DNA of 21,545 nt from Priapulus caudatus (GCF_000485595.1 NW_014577065.1:894390-915934), one strand, 5' to 3'. Numbered from the stretch's first letter, positions 12,467 to 20,990 are shown. Numbers and translations are program-made. Notes: generated from the sequence alone by a model not told the origin.

Positions 12467-12855
12467 TGGTATGTATGCTACGACGTGTACATCATGAAAC
12501 ACGCCGATGATTCTGTGTGCATATGATCTGATGCGTAGATGGTACGTAGACGAGATGCCATCGGACGACAACGATGTTGACTTAGTTAGGACGTTCTCAT
12601 TAAATCTGGAAAATACGAGTCACTGTGAGAAGTATCGCGCTGGCTTTGCGGATACTCGCTGATGTCATCTCGAGATGTCTTGCTCGGTTTTGTAGTCGAA
12701 TGCGAATTGCAACTGTATCTAGCGCCACTACTGAGAACACCTTATATCGTTACTGATGGTGACCGGGTAATTCATCTGGTTTGGGACCCATCCAGTCCAT
12801 CAGCTATGTCAAAACACCTACACATGCATCCACATAATACATATACGCAAGTTCA
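12430..12855. other. Unassigned DNA
   Basis: Mixed composition, short unrelated ORFs only. No repeat or RNA structure seen before the AC/ACGC microsatellite. Confidence 0.4.
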
Positions 12856-12901
12856 CACACGAGCGCACACACACACACACACGCACACACACACACACAC
12901 A

Positions 12902-12933
<32 letters not shown>

Positions 12934-12952
12934 CGTACGCAGGCACGCACGT
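12856..12952. repeat. (AC)n/(ACGC)n compound microsatellite
   Basis: AC dinucleotides interrupted by ACGC tetranucleotides. The His/Thr-rich ORF over it is an artefact. Confidence 0.93.
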
Positions 12953-13560
12953 ATAAGCATGCATATTGCCTTATAAGGTAAATATAGAACGTGCAGTAAT
13001 TAAGTCTTGTTAACTAATTTCGTTATTTTATATGGCTAGTATAGTTTTGCAAGTATTCTTATACAGGGTTTCTATTCACAGTTACGTGTGTGCGAGTAAT
13101 GTACCACACACTGATGTTGTGCATGTTTGCGTTTAGGGAAACTTATTCATAATTGAAGAATGTATGACACAAATATTGTTTGGGCTTTTAGTGACTTAAT
13201 TCTAATTGCATTAATTTTAGGTCAATATATTTATCATTATGATTGATCATGAAGGGTCACTATATGCATTCTGTTTCCCGGTGTCTCTTTCTCACTCCCT
13301 CGCACCTCTCCAATTTCCTCTCAAGATTAGAGCGGTAATTTGCGAAAATCTGAAAGTTTCCAAAAACTCCGATTATCATAAAGTGGCCTTTGTCAAGTGG
13401 CATTCTCAGCATATTCTACGGGGCATTTTTTCCGCAGAGACCATAATGGAGCCACAGTTGTTTCATAAAGTGTTGCCGCCATAGAGCCACAAATACCCCG
13501 TATGAAGCCACCATGCCTTTGCCAGGGCTTATCATCGGCAGGTCACCGTGGCAGCTTCCA
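12953..13560. other. Unassigned DNA
   Basis: AT-rich to 13230, then an 81-codon ORF at 13239-13484 with no recognisable motif and weak codon character. Nothing supportable as a gene. Confidence 0.4.
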
Positions 13561-13565
13561 GGTGC

Positions 13566-13764
13566 GCGTTGTCAGAAGCAAAATTAGTCCTAACATTACT
13601 ATCAACATTTATCTTTCCTCTTAGAGAAACATCGTAAAGTTACGAGAACGAAGAATGGTACCTAATTTCCTCGTAACTTAACGAAACAAAGTCTTGTCAA
13701 CAGTCTACGAGAAAAAGTTAATGTTTAGGGCTAAGGTTAAGACTTAATTTCATTTCTGACAACG
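13566..13764. mobile_element. MITE-like inverted-repeat element
   Basis: Left end CGTTGTCAGAAGC, then AAATTAGTCCTAACATTA; right end is its reverse complement (TAAGACTTAATTT, then TTTCTGACAACG). Internally GTAAAGTTACGAGA and CTCGTAACTTAACG are again inverted. No coding capacity. No clear target duplication seen. Confidence 0.55.
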
Positions 13765-13820
13765 GGAGCCCCCCAGTATTCCATCATAGCTTCGATTCGA
13801 TCAGTACGCACCAGCGCCAT

Positions 13821-13914
13821 ACTGCTGACAAACAAAATTAGTCTTAACATTAGTCGTAAGTGTTATCTTAGCATTAACATTAGCATTAACTTTACGATGT
13901 TTCTGACAACGGGC
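13821..13914. mobile_element. Second, shorter copy related to the 13566 element
   Basis: Starts tgctgacaaacaaaatta and gtcttaacattag and ends ttacgatgtttctgacaac, with the same TGTCAG termini and AAATTAGTCTTAACATT subterminal block as the element just upstream. The middle is made of repeated tta-gcattaacat units. Confidence 0.5.
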
Positions 13915-14090
13915 CCCTAGATTTCTAGTTTTCTCGTCCGATCTGCGGTCGCGTCGCACCGTCCAGCTCTTAATGAGCGGAGTATCCGTTCTCTCCTCCG
14001 CGCTCGAACGAGAGCGGCCAACGATAGAGACGCCGTCTCCGTCGTTTGCCTCTCGCCTGCTATCCCGGCGCGTCGCCTACTACACGATAC

Positions 14091-14247
14091 ACGCGTCGAC
14101 ACCGACGATGTCGCCGCATGCACGTCGTTGTCGCATGCACGCGTCGACACCGACGACGTCGCCGCATGCACGTTGTCGTTGTCGCATGCACGCGTCGACA
14201 CGGGCGACATCGCCGCATGCGTGCGTCGACACCGACGACGTCGCCGC
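14091..14247. repeat. CpG-rich minisatellite, 48-51-base unit
   Basis: Units begin ACGCGTCGACACCGACGA and end TCGCATGC, at 14091, 14139, 14190 and a partial copy at 14221. Units contain GTCGAC, GACGTC and GCATGC palindromes, so the array is densely self-complementary. Open frames on both strands over it come from the absence of TA-rich stops. A related CGAC/GTCG-rich zone continues to about 14380. Confidence 0.85.
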
Positions 14248-14501
14248 CCTTGCTCGGGAGATTTATCGCGGCTATAGAGCGCAGATACTTGTCAATTAGC
14301 GACGAGTTATTGTCGCGAGTGTCGCGCATAAGCAACGACGTTGTTGTCGCTGATGAGCGACATTGACATTCGTCGCAGGCTCGGCCGCGTGATGGAGGCA
14401 GTGCCGAGTGCTGGTCGCGCGATATCGTCATGCAGCGACCGGCTGGTATCTGCAGCGACCGGGCAGTGTTAGCCGAGTCGAAACCGTAACGAAACAGAAA
14501 C

Positions 14502-14720
14502 CACACAGGCGATATTGTCAGTTTACAGGTGATATTGCCTGTTTACAGGTGATATTGCCTGTTTACAGGTTATATTGCCAATTTACATGTGATATTGCCA
14601 GTTTACATGTGATATTGCCAGTTTACAGGTGATATTGCCAGTTTACAGGTGATATTGCCAGTTTACATGTGATATTGCCAGTTTACAGGTGATATTGCCA
14701 GTTTACTGGTGATGTTGCGA
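14502..14720. repeat. 20-base minisatellite, about 11 copies
   Basis: Unit GTTTACAGGTGATATTGCCA in exact 20-base register from 14521 to 14720 (ten copies) plus one diverged copy before it. Variants at two or three fixed positions (ACAG/ACAT, GCCA/GCCT). No spacers between units, so it is a tandem array and not CRISPR-like. 20 is not a multiple of 3, so it is not coding. Confidence 0.95.
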
Positions 14721-15480
14721 ATGACACGTGCTGTGTGGGCCACAACTAAGGCAATGTGGCCATTGCCCGTGTGATTTCAGCTGTAACCAGCGTGTTATTG
14801 ATAGTAACTGCACCATATTAATCACAAAAGGAGACAATAAGCTCACTAAACAGGCGGCATTAGTAGTGATAAAACTATGCTAACCGTGACCGAGGTGCAT
14901 TGGCTGGCTGATATCTTGTGTACCCTTGCGATACTGCCTATGATCTGGATTGATACCAGCGAAAGTTACCACATTGTGAAGAAGAGCATGTCATGTGCAA
15001 TGAAATACGGACGAATATTGCCTGCTAAGCACTGCTGTCACCTCACATAAACACTAGCTGTTTCTCGCTTTCAATGGAACCCACTATGTGCAGCAAAAGA
15101 AAGTTTGAATCAGTAGAAAAAGACGGTGTATCAGGTCTGGCAAAACGTACAGATCGTATAAAACCCTTAAATCTTGTCGAACTTCCTGCCGAACGTCATA
15201 TTATGTTCATGTTTACGACAATGTTTGTCATGTAATAGAAAAGATTTCACTTTCATTTTGTTGAGTAATGTCGAGGTCGTAGTTTGTCAAAATTCCATGG
15301 ATTTTAGTCTACCCTTCTGGATTGTGACTATTATATGGGAAATGGAAAATTGAGGAAAATGTTGGAGTCATGTTTATTAAGCTACGCATAATAAATCATA
15401 GGTAGACCAAGGATAGTAAAAGGAAATCGCCCGGTTGTCTTTCGGGGTGTCATACTCCCGTACACTAGAATTTTTACTCT
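14721..15480. other. Unassigned DNA
   Basis: Unique-looking sequence with no gene I can support except the weak ORF at 15074-15235. Confidence 0.4.
15074..15235 (+). CDS. Weak candidate small ORF, 53 codons
   Basis: ATG at 15074, second ATG at 15086, TAA at 15233-15235. The peptide is charged and looks more protein-like than its surroundings (MCSKRKFESVEKDGVSGLAK), with a Met/Phe-rich end. The KRK start recalls the N-termini of some transposase-derived proteins, but no domain can be assigned. It may be chance or a transposon fragment. Confidence 0.15.
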   Translation: MEPTMCSKRKFESVEKDGVSGLAKRTDRIKPLNLVELPAERHIMFMFTTMFVM

Positions 15481-15484
15481 AGAT

Positions 15485-15526
15485 ATGTATATATATATAT
15501 ATATAATTATATATATGTATATACAT
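15485..15526. repeat. (AT)n microsatellite
   Basis: TATATA-type alternation with a few interruptions (gtatatat, aattatat, gtatatac). Can form a hairpin. Confidence 0.85.
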
Positions 15527-15822
15527 TTATAGTTCATAGTTCGTGCATGCTATCAACGTGTTATGTAACTGAATTAATTATCGACGTTTAATTGGGCAAC
15601 ATCTTTTAAAAACATAACAGCATTCGGGCAACATTACCATCATCGCGTGCAGTAAACATATAGCTGCCAATGCTGCTTCTCTTCCCAGCAAGGAAGACGG
15701 TGTAGGTACGCGGTCAGCAGCCAAGACCATCGCGCTGCTGGTGTTCTTTATCGACTTGCATGACATGGTGTCAGCGATGCTCACTAGCTGGCACCACTAT
15801 AGCGGGCTGCCAGCGATATTAT

Positions 15823-16051
15823 GGGAAATGCTATCCCCCGGGCGTGGAGGGACAGTACCGCAATGTGGCAGCACTAGTGTTAGGATTAGGGTTAGGGTTA
15901 GGGTTAGCGTTAGGGTTAGGGTTAGGGATATAAGGCCATGTCTAGTACGGAAGTATGACTGTGGAATCTTTCTGTGGAAGATTTGGACTTTGAAGTATAC
16001 GTCAACTGTATCACGTGACTGTCCCTCCACGCCCGGGGGATAGCAACACCC
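15823..16051. mobile_element. MITE with telomeric-repeat core, 229 bases
   Basis: Inverted ends: TGCTATCCCCCGGGCGTGGA followed by GGGACAGT at 15829-15856 is perfectly complementary to 16018-16045. The match extends weakly outward to GGG termini. Immediately outside lies a 9-base direct repeat CGATATTAT (15814-15822 and 16052-16060), a good target-site duplication. Nine-base duplications are typical of Mutator-like elements (8 would fit hAT); the superfamily is inference. The interior carries a GTTAGG-type array at 15888-15928. No coding capacity. Confidence 0.8.
15888..15928. repeat. Interstitial telomere-like repeat (GTTAGG)n
   Basis: About seven hexamers, two of them with one substitution (gattagg, gttagc). 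Contained wholly within the small inverted-repeat element, so it is better read as element content than as a telomere fusion scar. Confidence 0.9.
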
Positions 16052-16119
16052 CGATATTATATGCTAGCTAGCTTGGCGTATGTTTCTGCTAATGTTTTGG
16101 CGCTCCGCTGGCAAAGCGT

Positions 16120-16280
16120 ACGATGCTGCAGTGCTCTAACAACTGGCAAGGTCGCCAGGCGTTGTTGCCTGGGCAATCCTTGCCAGCTGGTGCATAGCAT
16201 ACGGCGTTGACAGCGCATGGCATATCGCCACGAGCTGTTGCCGGGCGATCCTTGCCAGCTGGCGTATGGCATACGAGTGG
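16120..16280. repeat. Diverged 72-base duplication with hairpin
   Basis: Blocks at about 16164-16204 and 16236-16276 share GTTGCC, GGGC, ATCCTTGCCAGCTGG and GCATACG, 72 bases apart. The first block sits in a near-perfect stem-loop, 16143-16186: CTGGCAAGG pairs with CCTTGCCAG, and inside it GCCAGGC with GCCTGGG around a gttgtt loop. Confidence 0.6.
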
Positions 16281-16300
16281 TGACAAGCAGCTGGCATGGC

Positions 16301-16364
16301 GCGTGACATCACAGCGTGTCGTGTGACATCACAGTGTGTCGTGTGACATCACAGCGTGTCGTGT
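16301..16364. repeat. Three-copy 20-base tandem repeat
   Basis: Unit GTGTGACATCACAGCGTGTC at 16301, 16321 and 16341 with one or two changes each, plus a 4-base partial. TGACATCA resembles an ATF/CRE-type half-palindrome and is repeated at 20-base spacing. Confidence 0.9.
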
Positions 16365-16439
16365 CGCTCGTGGCTGGACCCACGGCGCTACACTCCCGCC
16401 GCGCGCAAAGTAAATTTCCTAGCAGATATACGCCCAATT

Positions 16440-16840
16440 ATAAATTCTCGTGGAAAGGCTAATTCCTTTCATAAATTGGTTTTAATGCGTCTCATTATCC
16501 CCCGGGTTTGATGCTCAAATTCCCACCAGCGCTGACTAATGATTCTTTGCTTTATCGTAAGACTTTGCGAGAATGTTAATTAGTGCAGGAGCCTGACATG
16601 CTTGGCTAATTACCGACTTCTCGGAGATAGTGTTAATTGGCGGGGAAATCATTTGTCAATGGAAGCTGATAAGCGCAGACGTTTAAAATGCATTTGAGCC
16701 CTTTTTATGTCAGAACTTAGCCTGACCTGAAAGCTGATTATGATTTAAGCAAAGACATATTCCCAGTGTCAGGTGTGTGAGGGTGGCTAACGACTCTTGA
16801 CTAATTAAAATGCTAATTATCAATTAATTTAGCAGACACC
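16440..16840. promoter_or_regulatory. Possible cis-regulatory block with clustered TAAT motifs
   Basis: TTAATTAG at 16576-16583, CTAATTA at 16606-16612, GTTAATTGG at 16632-16640, and a cluster at 16801-16832 (ctaatta, gctaattat, caattaattt). Between them are TTTGTCAATGG, TGATAAG and AGGTGTGTGA. No coding potential and no simple repeat. Homeodomain sites are expected by chance in AT-rich DNA, so this is only a candidate. Confidence 0.3.
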
Positions 16841-16929
16841 CTTCGCGGTAGTCACATTGGCAACAAACAGCAGGAGCGCGCACGGGTGAAACTTTGCGGC
16901 CAGGTTTTTGTGTTAACCCATTTCACACA

Positions 16930-17352
16930 CGCATGCAATCGTACGCACGCACGCAGACACACAGAGACACAGGGAGGAAAAAACGCCACATGGCTACTAA
17001 ACGTCTACCGTAAATGCATAAAGCCACTTTTGTTCTGCGCATTCATCCGATTCAATCTTATTATCTGCGCTGCACATTTGTGTGACATCATGCATTCCGC
17101 GATGCATTCCTATCTATCTATGCATACGCAAAACCAATATCGCTGCTCAAGCACTTTAATTTTGAATGCTACGAAGAACGCAAAGCCAACGCACGCACGC
17201 GCGCATGCACGCATGTTGCCACAGGTACACGCACGTACATACGCGCTGACACAGGCGAACCCATGCGCGCACGCACGCATGCACAAACACGGCCACGTAC
17301 GCACAAACACGGCCACGCACGCATGGACACACGCACGCACGGGCACACACGT
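16930..17352. repeat. (ACGC)n/(CACA)n-rich stretch left of the second foldback
   Basis: Two patches (about 16927-16970 and 17188-17352) of ACGCACGC, CACACACG and GCATGCACGC units separated by ordinary DNA. ORFs on both strands across it are repeat artefacts. Confidence 0.75.
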
Positions 17353-17353
17353 A

Positions 17354-17972
17354 TATGGTTGGCCACAGTGGACAAAAATCAAGAATACATGACTACATAT
17401 TATATGCCCGCATATAATCGACCAATGGGAAGCGAGGAATATATGCCCGCATATAATCGAATATATGCCCGCATATAATCGGAGCCAATCAAATCAAAGG
17501 AATTATGTCCACCATAAATAACTTCCGTCCCCGTTTTGACCACATCCGTCCCAAAAATCACCGTCTAGACGCATTGTCTGGTTCGCTTGATACAATGTAA
17601 TGGCATGTATGCTAGCGCTTGCAAATTATGCTATGGCCTGCGCCCGCTGAGATTTTCACGTCTGGCTAGACTGGTTCGCGGCCGAACTGTCGTCGCAGAG
17701 CGTGTACATTGTGTAGCAGAGCGTGAGGCCGGATACCAGTCCAATACATTATGCAATTGTAAAACGGGGACGGAAGTGTAAAACGGGGACGGAAGTTATT
17801 TATGGTGGACATAATTCCTTTGATTTGATTGGCTCCGATTATATGCGGGCATATAATGCAGCTATTCGATTATATGCGGGCATATATTCCTCGCTTCCCA
17901 TTGGTCGATTATATGCGGGCATATAATATGTAGTCATGTATTCTTGATTTTTGTCCACTGTGGCCAACCATA
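17354..17972. mobile_element. Long foldback element, 619 bases, with 184/193-base inverted arms
   Basis: Arms 17354-17537 and 17780-17972 are near-perfect reverse complements; the main difference is a 9-base insertion in the right arm. Termini TATGGTTGGCCACAGTGG. CACGTA stands directly outside both ends (17348-17353 and 17973-17978), but the element is embedded in an ACGC/CACGTA microsatellite, so a target duplication is ambiguous. Each arm carries three copies of a palindrome of type TTATATGC-CC-GCATATAA. The 242-base centre has an extra copy of AAAACGGGGACGGAAGT (17761-17777) and no ORF of note. Non-autonomous; family not recognised. Confidence 0.85.
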
Positions 17973-18168
17973 CACGTACGCACACGCAAATACGTACGCA
18001 CGGGCACACACGTACGCACACGCCCATACGTACGTACGCACGGGCACACACGCACGGGCACGCACGCACGCACGCACGGGCACACACATGGCGCACGAAC
18101 GGGCACACACATACGCACGGGCACACATGCACGCACGGGCACACATGCACACACGCACGCACGCAGAC
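17973..18168. repeat. (ACGC)n/(GGGCACACACGTACGC)n microsatellite right of the second foldback
   Basis: Same units and same orientation as the stretch ending at 17352, as expected if the foldback was inserted into one continuous array. Also contains imperfect 16-18-base units built around cgggcacaca. Confidence 0.85.
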
Positions 18169-18174
18169 TCGCCG

Positions 18175-18640
18175 ACGTCGGCGCAGCAGCTCTTCTGTTG
18201 CACTACGTCACAGCCGCTCGCGTCACTCTCCCCGCGCCGACGCTCGCGTTTGTTCAGGTAATGAAAATGCGCATCGCGAGTCCGCTGAAAGACCCGCCGT
18301 AATGGACGCGCCGACGAGCAAACTGATCTCACCTGACACGTGATTGGCATTTGTGATCTCGCCGCGTCTCGCGTGTCGCGCGGGCGCGGACAGACGACGA
18401 GAGAACCGCGGCGAGGCAGCCGCGCGTTGCTATGGCGCGGAGACGCTCCCCGCCCGGCGCGCCCTCCCGCGGTACGGAGTACGTCGTGTCCCTTGTACGT
18501 ACACGCTCGAAACTCCACGGCATCTCAGCAGCCGTGTCGGCATGACGTAACATCCGGTCATGACTCGCGCACCGGTAGCGGCAACGATGCAGACGAGAAG
18601 ATTCGTTTTTCTAAACGTGCGGGCGGGACGACTTCAGTTG
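18175..18640. promoter_or_regulatory. CpG-rich block with promoter-type motifs
   Basis: Dense CpG, unlike the AHI1 side of the window. Contains GTTGCTATGG (18426-18435, a half X-box of RFX type), TGACGTAA (18543-18550, CRE-like) and CACGTGATTGG (about 18338, E-box plus inverted CCAAT). It could be an unmethylated promoter region of an unseen gene. Overlapping ORFs on both strands have no recognisable content. Confidence 0.3.
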
Positions 18641-18642
18641 CG

Positions 18643-18940
18643 CGGGAAGAGGCGGGGAGGAGAGGGAATAGAGAGGGGGAGGGGAGGGAGTAGAGAGGAG
18701 AGGAAAACAGAGAGATTGGGAGAGGGGGAAGGGAGGAGAACAGAAAGAGAAGTGAGAGGGGGGAGAGAGAGAGAGAGAATGGGGAGATATGAGGTGGAGA
18801 AGGGAGAGAAAAAGCGAAAAGGGGAGAGAAAATGGAGGAGAATAGAAAGAGAATTAAGAGGGAGGAGAGAGAGCGGGAAGAGAGGTGAAGAAGGGAAAGA
18901 AAGAGATGGGGCCGGGAGAGATATAGAGGAGTGCGGGATG
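18643..18940 (+). repeat. Polypurine (GA-rich) tract
   Basis: Almost only G and A on the + strand, irregular rather than a pure dinucleotide (agaggggagggg, gagagagagagaatgggg). The Arg/Glu/Gly ORF over it (18560-19042) is a composition artefact. Confidence 0.9.
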
Positions 18941-19115
18941 GGTGCGGGAGACCGCGGTATTAAATCGACTCAAAGTTCGATCAAACGCAATCGCCTAATT
19001 TCAAGTGCGATTCGTTTTGTTTGCGTTCGTGGTGGTGAATGAAAGTATGAATGAAAAGAAAGTATCCTTGTGCGTGCGTGCGGGCGCGTGCTTGTGCGTG
19101 AGAGGGAACGCAAGC

Positions 19116-19160
19116 GAATGAGTGAGTGAGTGAGTGAGTGAGTGAGAGAGAGCGAGTGTG
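19116..19160. repeat. (GAGT)n microsatellite
   Basis: Eight or so GAGT units followed by gagagagcgagtg. Simple repeat; the Leu/Ser/Thr ORFs on the opposite strand are artefacts. Confidence 0.92.
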
Positions 19161-19179
19161 GGAAACGGTTGGCATTTTC

Positions 19180-19870
19180 ACACCGTCCGTAATGCATATG
19201 GTAATGGCCACATCCCCGAGCGCAGCAATCTCATTCTGCCGTCATTATGAATGTGTTTCTTGCTGTCAACTTTTGAAATTTCACCATACAATGAGCTGCC
19301 AGATTGATCACCACACATATCATATTTCGACTATTTGCATGTAAAGCGAGTCATTTTTCAAAATGCAAAACTATGGCCCGATGTGCGATTATTCGGCTGC
19401 CATCCAGCAGGGCCTTTATCTGTGCGGCCGAATCGGAAAATGCTCACCGCCCGATTGTATTGTGGCCCGCGCTCGCGTGGAAATATTAAAATGTGCTTAT
19501 ATTTCGTCGCGGCGAAAATATTAAAATGTACTTTGCATAATCGGACCGGGGAACGCACGCGCACCGTTGTAGCAGACGTAATGAGGCGCCGGTCTTGTGG
19601 GGCACGCGTTCGCGACGGGATCGGAGCGCACGGGGGTGAGCGTAAGCTGATGGGTGTAGGGACGCGGTGGTGGAGCGGGAGGGGGGAGAAGCGGGCCTCA
19701 CGCTGGCCTGCATCCTCCCCGCGGTCGTAGAATGAGATGCATCACCTCGGAATTAATTCCGCCGGCGCGAAAATTTTTAATTATGCCGATTCGGACGCGT
19801 GTCGTTGAAATACTCGATCAACGCTAGTCGTCTGCGCTATGTAGCTCGACAATGCGTGAATTCACGACCA
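19180..19870. promoter_or_regulatory. Possible cis-regulatory block with POU/octamer-like motifs
   Basis: Exact octamer ATTTGCAT at 19333-19340, octamer-like TTTGCATAAT at 19532-19541, TAATGCATAT at 19190-19199. A direct repeat AAATATTAAAATGTRCTT occurs at about 19481 and 19516 (35 bases apart), each preceded by a CG-rich motif. TTTTTAATTATG lies near 19775, and CCGAATCGG or CGATTCGG recurs at 19428 and 19788. Neither a simple repeat nor coding. Function is inference. Confidence 0.3.
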
Positions 19871-19895
19871 CGAAGCTTGTGGCAGCAATTGTAGA

Positions 19896-19975
19896 GGGGA
19901 AAACAAAAGGGAGAGTGAGGAAAAGAGAGGGGAAGAGGTAGAGAGAAAGATCGAGAGAGCAAAATGTAGGAGAGC

Positions 19976-20014
<39 letters not shown>

Positions 20015-20021
20015 GAGTAGC

Positions 20022-20066
<45 letters not shown>
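19896..20066 (+). repeat. Polypurine tract with (GA)n
   Basis: Irregular purines then GA dinucleotides with rare interruptions, ending at gagagccag. The Ser/Leu ORFs on the - strand are artefacts. Confidence 0.92.
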
Positions 20067-20067
<1 letters not shown>

Positions 20068-20142
20068 AGAGTACGCACAGCATTAGTTTGTCACTCTGAG
20101 CCATTAAAACAGTTTGGCGAATTTACAGCGTTCAATGCAGTG

Positions 20143-20223
20143 TGAATCGAGAGAGAGAGAGACATACAGCAGGACCAAGAACAGACAGAACAGAGCAGGA
20201 CAGGCAAGGAGTATCTGAGAGAG

Positions 20224-20300
<77 letters not shown>
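20143..20300 (+). repeat. (GA)n microsatellite, interrupted
   Basis: GA runs split by a short caggaccaaga-type insert (20164-20214) and by single-base breaks (gaagaga). Confidence 0.93.
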
Positions 20301-20301
<1 letters not shown>

Positions 20302-20397
20302 GTGATGGCGAGGGCTAGGCTAGCGGCCCGCGTCTCGGCGTGATGAATGCACCATGTTTAGCACGCACACACGCGGCGAAATTGCGAAATCGTTGAA

Positions 20398-20680
20398 AAG
20401 GAAATGCGAAGGGATGACGAGGGAGTGAGCGTATGGGAGAGAGAACGGGAAAAAGAAAGAGAGGGCGCCAGAGAGAGGGAAAGGGAGATAGATCGTGGGA
20501 GACAAAGTCAGGGAGATAGAGAGAGAGAGAAAGTGGTTAGAAAAAATGAGAAGGTAGAAAAGAAGGAAATGTATCAAGACGTGGAAGTTGAGAAGGAATC
20601 GAGAGGTGGAAAAAAAGGAGGCAGACAAGAGAGAAAGAAATGGGGCATGCAAAAGAGAAAGAAGGAAGAGGAAGTCGTGA
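20398..20680 (+). repeat. Polypurine tract
   Basis: Irregular GA-rich sequence on the + strand, again strongly strand-biased. The Glu/Arg/Lys-rich ORF at 20404-20715 has the composition of the tract and I do not call it a gene. Confidence 0.85.
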
Positions 20681-20990
20681 CGTGCAGTGACACGCTGGTT
20701 TGCATACTAAATTAGCAAGAATGTCAGATGTCGTGGGCCGCCACCTACCACCGCTGCGAACCTGCCGAATGTTTAAGAAAGATCTTAGCTTGTAGTTGGC
20801 TATTTACCCCACATCTAGAACGTTAATATTGACATGCCAGCTGCCCGCACCGGGTTTGAAGGCAATTGATCGACCTTATTACTGGCAGGCAGGCTAGATA
20901 GAAATTTACGGGGAGGTGGGGTTTACGTGTAGGCACATAATGCACACTTTTTGATCGCGCGCGATGCAAGGAAGCCACACGTGTGTGAGT
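20681..20990. other. Unassigned, non-repetitive DNA
   Basis: Mixed composition without repeats or ORFs. Holds TTAATATTGACATG, TGATCGACC, and a 12-base CG alternating palindrome ATCGCGCGCGAT (about 20953). Confidence 0.4.

Noticed and set aside
14502-14720. CRISPR-like array
   Set aside because: Repeats are directly adjacent without spacers, and the window is animal DNA.
15888-15928. True telomere or chromosome end
   Set aside because: Only about seven hexamers, degenerate, enclosed by inverted repeats of a small element, with ordinary DNA on both sides.
18560-19042. 160-codon Arg/Glu/Gly ORF
   Set aside because: Composition follows the polypurine tract exactly; no non-repetitive coding content.
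20404-20715. 103-codon Glu/Arg/Lys ORF
   Set aside because: Again a product of the polypurine tract, with an opposite-strand ORF of similar length.
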